A DNA stretch of 64,000 nucleotides from JBDIVL01 sp039794405 (GTDB lineage: Bacteria; Planctomycetota; Brocadiia; Brocadiales; Brocadiaceae), in contig JBDIVL010000017.1 of NCBI GenBank assembly GCA_039794405.1, positions 1 through 64,000 on the forward strand. Direction: 5' to 3'. Shown here piece by piece: positions 17,040 through 25,228 of the stretch. The translations under genes were made by a program, and so were the position numbers. The notes under the pieces are model-generated. The model saw only the letters and a program-made list of their open reading frames with translations, was not told where the DNA came from and did no database searches. The stretch's first letter is position 1; every line of letters begins with the position of its first letter.

Positions 17040-19238
17040 ATGATGTCTTTTCAAATATTGAGATTTAACCTGATAATGTTAGAAAATACTGCAAAATCAA
17101 TAGAAATTCCTTTTTTGCCTACTTCTCTATGGGGATTGATAGCAGGACTAAGTCTAGTACTTGTGTTGTTAGCTTGTTGTATGTATGCATGGTATCACAA
17201 GCGCTTTAAATCAGTGCTTAAGGATTCTGAGGATGTGGCTGACTTGGCGGCTAAGAAAGAGAGATTAGAAGCAGAGATTAATCAATGTCAAGATTGGCTA
17301 AAGAATAATAGGGAAGAGTTGCTAAGATTAGATGTAGAACGCAAGCAACAAGAAGAATTACGTCAGGAACTTGCTAGTCTCCAAATGAAGGCTGCACAAG
17401 AACAGCAGAAGGTGGATGATCTGAGTAAGGAGTCAACAATCCTTCAAAACGTTATTTCAACACTTGTCGAGGATCGTGACCGAATCGCGAATGAAATTAC
17501 CGCTGGCAAGGGATTACTTGATCAAACTCAAAATGATATTATAAGGGCAAAAGTTGAAATTGAAAACACCAAACGTCTATTGGATAACGTAGTTCAACAA
17601 TATCGGGAAGAAACTGAGAAATTGAAAATACTTGAACAAAAGGTAAAGGAATTATTGTCTGAAAAAATTAAATTAGAGAATGAAATCGAACGATATCAAA
17701 ACCGTCTCGATAATATGATAAAAGAATTGCAAAGACTTGATGCAGAGCGGAAACAGCAAGAGTTATTACGTCAGGAACTAGAAAGTCTTCAACTAAAAAT
17801 AACTTGTTTACAACAAGAACTCAAAAATATTTTAATGAGTGTTAGCCAGCATGAAATAAAGCATCAAGGATTGATTGTTGAAGTTAATATAAAGCAAGCA
17901 CAGCTTGAAGAAATAAAAGGTAAAATAAAGCGCTCAAACGAAGAACTTGAAGGAATTAAACGACCTGTAGGTATTGGTGCTGGTACAGGTGACAAAGGTT
18001 CATACGACGATCTTTTTAAGATAAAACCAGAATGCTTTATAACTGAAGTTTTCTCTGGGGGTAACTATAAAAATAGAAGCGAGGTACAATCGCTTTCTGA
18101 CATACTACAATTCTTGAAGAACCAGGGGCTTTCTTTTCCCAAAAGAACAGTTTATGCATTCCATACTTCTCTGAAGATTAATAACATCAGTCCAATTACC
18201 GTGTTAGCAGGCATTTCTGGTACTGGGAAAACACTGTTGCCGGTTAAATACGCAGAAGCTATGGGAATGCACAGCATGGTTGTTTCAGTGCAGCCTCGAT
18301 GGGATTCTCCTCACGATCTTTTTGGATTTTACAATTATATGGAACACAAATACAAGGGTACTGACCTCGCTCGCGCCCTTATTCGTATGGATCAATATAA
18401 CTTTAGAGAGCAAATTAAAGATGAAGAAAGAATGGCAGACCGAATATTACTCGTTTTACTGGATGAGATGAATCTCGCACGCATTGAATACTACTTTAGT
18501 GAGTTCCTTTCTAAATTGGAATTACGCAGGGCAATTAAGAATGCAGAAGTGGATAATAGAAGTATTGCAGAATTTGTGTTAGAAACAGGCCCACGCGGCA
18601 ATACAGAAAAAGAAAAAAGTGATGGGAAAGGCGAATTTCGATTATGGGTAGGGAGAAATGTCATTTTTGTTGGAACCATGAATGAGGATGAATCCACGCA
18701 GGCATTATCAGATAAGGTGCTTGACAGGGCAAATGTATTACGATTTGGTAAACCACCAAATAATCTCACTGGAATTCAAAACGAACATGCAATGACTCAA
18801 TTACAGAATAAATTTCTTCCTTATAGACTATGGAAAGAGTGGATAAAGAAGCCGTCTGTAAACGACCCTTGGCGAAACGATACCAATGAATGGATAAATC
18901 GGATAAACGATGCGTTGGAAAAGGTTGGAAGACCTTTTGGACATCGTGTTCAACAGGCAATGTGTGAGTATGTTGCAAATTATCCTGGTGTAGACGACGG
19001 ACGGACTCATAAAATTGCATTTGCCGATCAAATAGAACAAAAGGTTATTCCTAAATTGCGGGGTATTGATTTTAGTGGTACACACTTGAATGAAAGTCTT
19101 GATATCATATATCGCTTAATTGTTGATTTAGAGGATGAAGAACTAGCGAATGCCTTTCGTCAGAGTATGGAAGATCATTCTATGGGAACGTTTGTATGGA
19201 GGGGCGTTATCCGTTCTCTGGATGATATGCATGTTTGA
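17040..19238 (+). CDS. McrB-type AAA+ NTPase with membrane helix and coiled coil
   Basis: 732 residues; AGGGAGA lies 7-8 bases before the ATG. A membrane helix at about 31-50 precedes a coiled coil (about 60-310) in which a 39-residue unit is repeated (RLDVERKQQEELRQELASLQ and RLDAERKQQELLRQELESLQ). Then comes an McrB-like AAA+ module: Walker A GISGTGKT at about 391-398, Walker B LLVLLDEMNLARIEYYFSEF near 470, and a sensor segment GTMNEDES near 541, followed by VLDRANVLRF. McrB proteins are GTP-driven hexamers that power a McrC nuclease. The next gene, 79 bases on, is DUF2357/McrC-like, so this is the motor of that pair. It lacks the N-terminal modified-base reader of classical McrB. Confidence 0.88.
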   Translation: MMSFQILRFNLIMLENTAKSIEIPFLPTSLWGLIAGLSLVLVLLACCMYAWYHKRFKSVLKDSEDVADLAAKKERLEAEINQCQDWLKNNREELLRLDVERKQQEELRQELASLQMKAAQEQQKVDDLSKESTILQNVISTLVEDRDRIANEITAGKGLLDQTQNDIIRAKVEIENTKRLLDNVVQQYREETEKLKILEQKVKELLSEKIKLENEIERYQNRLDNMIKELQRLDAERKQQELLRQELESLQLKITCLQQELKNILMSVSQHEIKHQGLIVEVNIKQAQLEEIKGKIKRSNEELEGIKRPVGIGAGTGDKGSYDDLFKIKPECFITEVFSGGNYKNRSEVQSLSDILQFLKNQGLSFPKRTVYAFHTSLKINNISPITVLAGISGTGKTLLPVKYAEAMGMHSMVVSVQPRWDSPHDLFGFYNYMEHKYKGTDLARALIRMDQYNFREQIKDEERMADRILLVLLDEMNLARIEYYFSEFLSKLELRRAIKNAEVDNRSIAEFVLETGPRGNTEKEKSDGKGEFRLWVGRNVIFVGTMNEDESTQALSDKVLDRANVLRFGKPPNNLTGIQNEHAMTQLQNKFLPYRLWKEWIKKPSVNDPWRNDTNEWINRINDALEKVGRPFGHRVQQAMCEYVANYPGVDDGRTHKIAFADQIEQKVIPKLRGIDFSGTHLNESLDIIYRLIVDLEDEELANAFRQSMEDHSMGTFVWRGVIRSLDDMHV

Positions 19239-19317
19239 TATTTTAAACTTATAAATATTTTCGAAACAAAGTTCATGAAACAAATTCAGGATTGTTTCGA
19301 CATTTAAATACACAAAA

Positions 19318-20832
19318 ATGCCAAATATCTTAGAAGAAGTTGAAATCCAACTCCATTTATGGCCATGGTCGGTTGAAATACCTGAAGAGAGCGAAGACTT
19401 AACAGGTGGCTGTGTTGAATTTCCTTTTTATGGCAGTCCCGTTTTATCGATATCTCGCGAAGCCAAATTGTATATTCCCTCACGTATGGAACAATTCAAG
19501 CAATTAGGAATTCCTTATGATAATGCGCGTTATCAGGTATATGAAACTCCCCATGGTATTTTAGCAGATCAAACAGCGCCAAAAAAATTAAGGGTTCGTG
19601 TTGTTGATAAAACCTTTAATCTTGAATTTAATGCAAAAGGTGCAGCTAAAAGATTTATCCCAGATAGTTCGAATCCTTCCCAAAAAACTCGCACTGCCAT
19701 ACACATTAATGACTGGTCTCAGGTCTTTGATGACTTGCTTGATAAAGCTACTGATTCTAAGGGTGAATATACCTCAGAAATATCATGGTCAGTTATTCTC
19801 GATTATTTGAATGAAATAAAAAAAGATGCCATAAAAGAACCGAGAAAGGCCTTAATAGTAAGTATAGCAGAAGATATGATAAATCGCCTTCCAGTAACGG
19901 TTGCCTCTGCGAGAAAAATACTTTTGCGTTATCGTGATCTTGTCCCAATTCATCGTTTTCAGGAAAGCGATGTACATTGCTTACGATGGTATGTGCAGCA
20001 GCCGGGAGGAACGGAAGAAGAAAAGGCAGGAAACAAACAACGGCTTCTTGCCGTAGTCCGGAAGGAGTCCTTTAATACCCTTGAAAACCAGGTATTGAAA
20101 GATTTCATTAATCGGTGCTACCTTGAATCATCACGTTACTTACAGAGCGAACTTCCTCCGGACAAGAGTAACTCTACCAGAGCAATGCTCGTACAGAGTT
20201 ATAGAGGGATTTGTAATATTTCTATGAAAGAAACTATCTTTGAAGAGGTTGTAAAACCACCTCATAGTATTCAGCCGAATTATGTACTTCAGCAGGATAC
20301 TCGATATAAAAAAGTCTGGGAGTGGTATAAAAAATTGTTAAGACGCGAACATACGGAAGACAGCCTATGGGACTGGCAGCCAAGGACATGGGCGGACGTA
20401 GTGCGATTATTAATAGGCGCAGCACTCATGAATTATGGAGTGAGAAAAAAGGAAAAACAAGAAATACAGCATGGATTCTTATTTGAGCCTCTGGCTAAAG
20501 CCCCGCTCCATTTGAGATTAGAACAAGAACGAGGGAGCCGCATCATTCCTGATGCCTTACCAGGCCCTTTCCTCATTACTAGAGTTGTTAATGGTACGCT
20601 ATGTGAAAAAATGGTGCTTGAGATAGTTCATCCTGATATTGCTCAAAAACATCAAATACTTACCCACCTTGGAAGGGTTGGTGGGCACCTCTATATGGTT
20701 CTGTATCCATTGGGTACTTGCAGTATTAAAAAGAGGGTTTTTGTCTTCTGGAGCGTAAATGGCGCAGGGGGTATTGAAGAGGATAGTGATAAGATGGGGA
20801 CTTCTGCATATAAAGCTATGGCACCATTATAG
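19318..20832 (+). CDS. DUF2357 / McrC-like protein
   Basis: 504 residues. The N-terminal part has the DUF2357 look: a beta-rich segment, then a helical region with LVSIAEDMINRLP, FNTLENQVLKDFI and a following W-rich helix bundle. In McrC relatives a PD-(D/E)xK nuclease follows. Here the equivalent segment reads IIPDALPG ... MVLEIVHPD, so the D and E are present but the catalytic Lys is not seen, and nuclease activity is doubtful. The frame ends at 20832, and a continuation of plausible sequence is open in the +1 frame from 20759 to 21046 (see next entry). It follows the McrB-type NTPase and should be its partner. Confidence 0.8.
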   Translation: MPNILEEVEIQLHLWPWSVEIPEESEDLTGGCVEFPFYGSPVLSISREAKLYIPSRMEQFKQLGIPYDNARYQVYETPHGILADQTAPKKLRVRVVDKTFNLEFNAKGAAKRFIPDSSNPSQKTRTAIHINDWSQVFDDLLDKATDSKGEYTSEISWSVILDYLNEIKKDAIKEPRKALIVSIAEDMINRLPVTVASARKILLRYRDLVPIHRFQESDVHCLRWYVQQPGGTEEEKAGNKQRLLAVVRKESFNTLENQVLKDFINRCYLESSRYLQSELPPDKSNSTRAMLVQSYRGICNISMKETIFEEVVKPPHSIQPNYVLQQDTRYKKVWEWYKKLLRREHTEDSLWDWQPRTWADVVRLLIGAALMNYGVRKKEKQEIQHGFLFEPLAKAPLHLRLEQERGSRIIPDALPGPFLITRVVNGTLCEKMVLEIVHPDIAQKHQILTHLGRVGGHLYMVLYPLGTCSIKKRVFVFWSVNGAGGIEEDSDKMGTSAYKAMAPL

Positions 20833-21046
20833 TCTAAGTGCAAGACGTAGGGAACAGGGATTTCCCCTGCTTAAAGAAGGGATGATAATTGCAAGTTCAT
20901 TGAAAGTACAGGATAGTATATTCTTTCATGGCAATAAGGAAAAGTTGCCTGTGTTAATTGTCCCTGCTGCTCCAGAGACGTGGGCTTCTGCCATAGATAA
21001 TCTCTGTGTTGCAATAGAGAAAATGTTGAAACAATGCTATGAGTAA
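20759..21046 (+). CDS. Out-of-frame C-terminal continuation of the DUF2357 protein, or small overlapping gene
   Basis: 95 residues in the +1 frame relative to the DUF2357 gene, overlapping its last 74 bases. Its C-terminal part (KLPVLIVPAAPETWASAIDN, then LCVAIEKML) reads like genuine protein, and its stop overlaps the start of the next gene (ATGAGTAA), which implies that this frame is really translated. A run of five G at 20767-20771 would join the two frames if it were four G. So the options are a frameshift mutation or sequencing error, programmed frameshifting, or a separate small gene starting at 20759. I favour a C-terminal piece of one original protein. Confidence 0.55.
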   Translation: MAQGVLKRIVIRWGLLHIKLWHHYSLSARRREQGFPLLKEGMIIASSLKVQDSIFFHGNKEKLPVLIVPAAPETWASAIDNLCVAIEKMLKQCYE

Positions 21047-23636
21047 GATTATTGGATGTTCTTTTGACGGTTTGAAGGATCGTTTTTTTGTTAATGGGGT
21101 TCAATCACCAAAGAGCAATGATTTTTGCCTGGCCGATGTCATTCTTCCTTCACAATACGGGGGAAAGTTTTTGGTGCGTGATGAAGCAAAACAAAATCGT
21201 ATCTCATGCGGATTACACTGGCCTCCAGATGCCGGCATTTTAGAAGGTCATTTGAGACGAGTCCCTGTTTCATGGGCGTGGAGGTTATTGGTTGATGCTA
21301 AAGACAAATTTGTACGATGGAATGTAGGAAATGGAGTTTCTTTTAATATCAGCAAGATTTTAGCAGAGCATATTAGTGGACGCTTAGGCGATGATGGGAA
21401 GAATGCAGATTATGTCGTTATTGCAATACCTAATCACCTTGATGAATTTGGGCAAGAATCACTGATAAAAGACCTTGCATCTCTGGGAATTGTTTCGCAT
21501 GCGGCCGAGAAGAAACCATGTCTTTTATGGAGACCAGTTGCGGCAGCATTAGCATGGTTAGATAAAGTCCAGGATCAATTTGAAAAACCGATACCACAAA
21601 ATGATTTTATCCTTGTAGTGCATATAGGTTCTGACTGTATTGAATTTACCACCTTCCGTTTGAGGGAAAGAGAATACAATAACAAGCGATTTTTAGTACC
21701 ACTTCGTGAGCAACCTAAAGTTGAGGTTCCCTTATGTGGCAGTGATTGGGTAACAGAGCTTATTCGGCATGCGTTTAAGACTGACGATCCTATAGCCATC
21801 TGGGAGATATTTACTAATTTTCCTGAGATATGGGAAACCCTGGCACAACGTCCATGGAATAAAGAAAAGTTGCCAAGGGTGTGGAGTCAAGGGAAATCTG
21901 AAAATACATGGGAATGGGACTTGTGGGAACCAGAAGAAAATCTACGTGATGTAATATGGCAATTAGAAGTGAGGGTTTCACAATGCCTGGAAGAATTGAC
22001 AAAGAAAAATTGTGGCCACAAACGTCATATTTTACCTTATAACTCATGGCAGGAACTTTTTCAAAAATGCATTCTCGATTTATTAAATAATCATATAGGT
22101 GGCAAACTCCGGGGAGTTATACTCAGTGGTACACTTGCCTCTGTTAATCCTACTTTCTGGCTTAGGGGTGTTGTGAATTTGTTGGAATCAAGGGGGTTAT
22201 TATGCGCATTTTCAAAAATGGCAGAACTCGGTCAAATTTGGGTTCCTCCCTTTGATATAGATGTAGTATCAGAAGGAGCATACATATACGGTGAACGATT
22301 ATTGTTGGGAGAACCTACTTATCTTGATACACTTACACAATTATATACTTTAGCAAATAAGAGGGGTAAGCAAGTTTGGGTATCATTATTGAAAGAAGAT
22401 GAACTCGAAATTGCAGGTAGTAAATTGCATCAAAATAAAATTAAAAAAATATTTAGTTTAAATCGTGGAAAAATTTTGAATGCTTTATTAAAAAAGGGTG
22501 ATAGTAAGGTGTTCAAAGAAACAAAATTCCATTTTCCTTATGCACCATTAAAGGATATGCCATTGGATGTACATGTACGTATGGCATCTGCTGGTGGACT
22601 TGCGCAAGTGGAATTGGTTCCAGAGGAAAAGGAATTTTTAGGTGGCGCAAGAATATTTTTAGATTACAACAACATGGAAGAAACAGAAACTCTTCCACAA
22701 CCAAAACTAGGATTTCCTCCGATAACAAATATGCAAACCGACCCGAATGATGCGAAGATTTTAAATCCGAATTTTCAAGAATTATGTAATAATTTTCTGA
22801 ATAAAGATATAAACAATCCAGAATATATTCGGATTGTTCGTAAACTTAGAGATAAGTTACGAGAGCCAGCTCAATTCAGAAATGACCAAGATAAGTTGAT
22901 TATCGGTAAAGTAATTAACCAAGATGGGAAGACGGGTAACCCAGAGGGGCAAAAAATTATTGATAAAATATCAAAAAAATTAGGGGATGATTTAAATATA
23001 GCCGTATCGCGCAAATTGGATAGTAGAATTGAGAAAGTAATTTGTTCTGCTGCAACATGGCTTTTTGGTGCGGCATCTTCTGAAATATATATGTACTTAA
23101 GAAAAATATTAGAGAAGGAAAAGGAAATTGTAATAAATAGACACACAATAGATGGTGCAGGACGATGTTTTAAAGAAGATAACGACATGAGGCTTTTTTA
23201 TAGAGCCGCAGCCCGTCAAAACCAATTTAATATCTATTGGATGTGTGCAATCTGGAGAATTTTATCTTTACGGGAATATGCACCCGATATAATGGAAAGG
23301 TCGCATGCGGAAAAGTTTGTTAAAGATGCACTAAAGATTATGGAAGCAGAGGCAAGTCAAAATATATATGCTAACAAGTTTTTTCAAGCTGTGAGAATGT
23401 TTCTTTATGTTTTACGGTTTAGAATAAAGGAGCCAACATTTTTATCTTATGATTCACCGACTGATAAACAACTATTTGATAAAATTATTAATTGTCTTAA
23501 GGAGGCTCAGAGGCATAAAAATCGTGCTGCGGAATTATTGAAAGAAATCGAGAAGTACATGAAGCGTGAAGGAGAACCTATTATAAATATCGATGAAGGT
23601 TTTGAAGAATTTTGCAGCGATGATGAACAGGAGTAA
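21039..23636 (+). CDS. Hsp70/actin-fold ATPase of the McrBC-like operon
   Basis: 865 residues. The first ~400 residues have the actin/Hsp70 layout: residues ~127-170 resemble the DnaK stretch ending in EPTAAALAYG (here YVVIAIPN ... RPVAAALAWLDK), followed by a phosphate-2-like strand FILVVHIGSDCIEFTTF, and later GVILSGTLA. Motifs are divergent (GSD in place of GGGT), so nucleotide binding is likely but hydrolysis is uncertain. The last ~300 residues are helical and rich in charged residues, ending in an acidic tail; I recognise no substrate-binding domain. Its start overlaps the stop of the preceding frame by 8 bases, so translation is coupled. Last gene of the operon. Confidence 0.75.
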   Translation: MSKIIGCSFDGLKDRFFVNGVQSPKSNDFCLADVILPSQYGGKFLVRDEAKQNRISCGLHWPPDAGILEGHLRRVPVSWAWRLLVDAKDKFVRWNVGNGVSFNISKILAEHISGRLGDDGKNADYVVIAIPNHLDEFGQESLIKDLASLGIVSHAAEKKPCLLWRPVAAALAWLDKVQDQFEKPIPQNDFILVVHIGSDCIEFTTFRLREREYNNKRFLVPLREQPKVEVPLCGSDWVTELIRHAFKTDDPIAIWEIFTNFPEIWETLAQRPWNKEKLPRVWSQGKSENTWEWDLWEPEENLRDVIWQLEVRVSQCLEELTKKNCGHKRHILPYNSWQELFQKCILDLLNNHIGGKLRGVILSGTLASVNPTFWLRGVVNLLESRGLLCAFSKMAELGQIWVPPFDIDVVSEGAYIYGERLLLGEPTYLDTLTQLYTLANKRGKQVWVSLLKEDELEIAGSKLHQNKIKKIFSLNRGKILNALLKKGDSKVFKETKFHFPYAPLKDMPLDVHVRMASAGGLAQVELVPEEKEFLGGARIFLDYNNMEETETLPQPKLGFPPITNMQTDPNDAKILNPNFQELCNNFLNKDINNPEYIRIVRKLRDKLREPAQFRNDQDKLIIGKVINQDGKTGNPEGQKIIDKISKKLGDDLNIAVSRKLDSRIEKVICSAATWLFGAASSEIYMYLRKILEKEKEIVINRHTIDGAGRCFKEDNDMRLFYRAAARQNQFNIYWMCAIWRILSLREYAPDIMERSHAEKFVKDALKIMEAEASQNIYANKFFQAVRMFLYVLRFRIKEPTFLSYDSPTDKQLFDKIINCLKEAQRHKNRAAELLKEIEKYMKREGEPIINIDEGFEEFCSDDEQE

Positions 23637-24689
23637 TTAGCATCAATTCTAACTAAATTGAGTAGTGTCTTCAGAGGTTTTTACAATTAAATTGCCGAAC
23701 GAAACCATTTTTACCTGTTGGCAACTTTAGGTTTTTCTAGATTTAAATGCAAATCTTTATAGTATTGGACTGTTAGGTTATCCACTTCAATTCATATAAT
23801 GACTTTACAGTGTTTTAGATTTAAAATAGAAAGTAATGGTTATTAAAAGAAACATATGCCGCAGGTAAAAGAGATAATCCAAACATAATTTACTAATATT
23901 CTCACAGTCTTTTATTGTTTAATCCATTCGTTAGGAATTTAGCCAACCTTATTAATATACTTACCTTAGGGCATCATTAAACTTCTTTCTATGCTTCTCT
24001 TTTAAAATAACTATAACCATACTAAATTTGTTGTATACGTATGCTTCTGAACCGGGTTCTATTCTACAAGTAATCCAAAAACAAAACCGAACAAAACGAA
24101 TCAGAATTTGATTACATCAGACATAAGCATGGATAAACCATTCCTGTTCAATGCATACGGGGACAGGGTTTATCCGTGCCACCCCTTTAACGTTAAAATC
24201 CTCAACGTATACAGAACCTAAGTAATGTTCGGTTTCATCCTTTGATACGATACATAACGTGCTCACAAAATGTGATTTATTTAAAAACATGAACCCCGAA
24301 GGGGTAAAATGATTATAGAAGAAAAAGTGGAAACAATACCCAATCCCAAAGGGATGGCATAATGACCTCCACGTGGGACATTTCGTGGAAAAACAAACAT
24401 ATCACCCATTAGGGGTTTATCGCAGGTTTTTTGTAATCGTCTATAATCATTTCATCCCTTCGGGATTCGTTGCTTCTTCGTGGAAGGCGGTTTGAATATT
24501 ACAATCTATGAGCCTTCTCAATATATCATAAACCTGCTTGGAGGATATTGTCAGATTATATAAATGAGAGATAATGTGCAAAAGATGATAAGTTTAATAT
24601 CTTTCTCAATGCTATTTCTCCAATTTTTTCTGTTCTCTTTTACATAATCCTCTGTCGAAATATTTCTCCGCCCTTATAATTTTGCTACA
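23637..24689. other. 1053-base gap after the accessory operon, rich in palindromes
   Basis: No gene is visible. It contains an imperfect hairpin (GCATGGATAAACC at 24127-24139 against GGTTTATCCGTGC at 24167-24179) and a cluster of short GC palindromes between 24293 and 24466, described separately. It marks the right edge of the accessory operon; no tRNA or direct repeat indicating an attachment site was found. Confidence 0.6.
24293..24466. repeat. Inverted pair of ~30-bp palindromic repeats with a third related copy between
   Basis: 24293-24322 (ACCCC-GAA-GGGGT followed by AAAATGATTATAGA) and the reverse complement of 24437-24466 (ATCCC-GAA-GGGAT followed by GAAATGATTATAGA) differ at only a few positions, several of which keep the hairpin paired. 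A third hairpin, ATCCC-AAA-GGGAT at 24342-24354, lies between. Compensated changes in the stem suggest a mobile or structured repeat family. Confidence 0.7.
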
Positions 24690-25208
24690 TTAATTATCTT
24701 TACAGAAAGATACTGCATGTTTGAATGCTTTAGCAATGTTTAATGCCATATCCTTTGCAAAAATTGGAAAATCTATAACAATGATATTTTTCCTTCCCTG
24801 TTCTTTTGTTATTTCAGGATTATCACCATTTTGAATTTGTTCAAAGATTACCTGATCTTTTTCCGTTTCAATAACAAGCTTTACGTACTCACCTCTTTGC
24901 TTTGTGTATACTCTAACAACATCAGATAGATTAAATCCATATTTCCTCATACCTTTAAGAGTAATAATCAAATTACATAAATTATCTGTATTATATGATA
25001 ACTCCCAATAAGACACAGAATCTGAATCATGATTATTATCCTGGTTTTCCTCGAAAAGATAACTGAAAATATTACCACGATTTTCCTGCGTATATTGGGG
25101 AATTTTTATCTGCAACCAATCCAATGTTTCTTTGAGAGTTGGATCGCCTGCAAAACAAAAATTTCTCATTAACAATATGGCAATAGTTAAAAACATTTTT
25201 AATTTCAT
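24690..25208 (-). CDS. Secreted hypothetical protein
   Basis: 172 residues. An N-terminal signal peptide is clear (MKLKMFLTIAILLMRNFCFAG, probable cleavage after FAG). The mature part begins with PTLKETLDWLQIKI and holds alternating strands and helices with two cysteines; I recognise no family. Opening with ETLDWL plus a long basic/acidic beta region resembles a group of small periplasmic proteins of unknown role. It lies 20 bases downstream of the glycosyltransferase gene on the same strand. Confidence 0.65.
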   Translation of the reverse strand: MKLKMFLTIAILLMRNFCFAGDPTLKETLDWLQIKIPQYTQENRGNIFSYLFEENQDNNHDSDSVSYWELSYNTDNLCNLIITLKGMRKYGFNLSDVVRVYTKQRGEYVKLVIETEKDQVIFEQIQNGDNPEITKEQGRKNIIVIDFPIFAKDMALNIAKAFKHAVSFCKDN

Positions 25209-25228
25209 GCAATTTTTTCGGCGATTAT

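Noticed and set aside
12117..23636. Attachment-site direct repeats or tRNA bounding the accessory operon
   Set aside because: None found on reading both flanks; the operon may have arrived by homologous recombination or older transfer.
24290..24470. CRISPR array
   Set aside because: Copies are inverted and irregularly spaced; no direct repeats with regular spacers and no cas genes.
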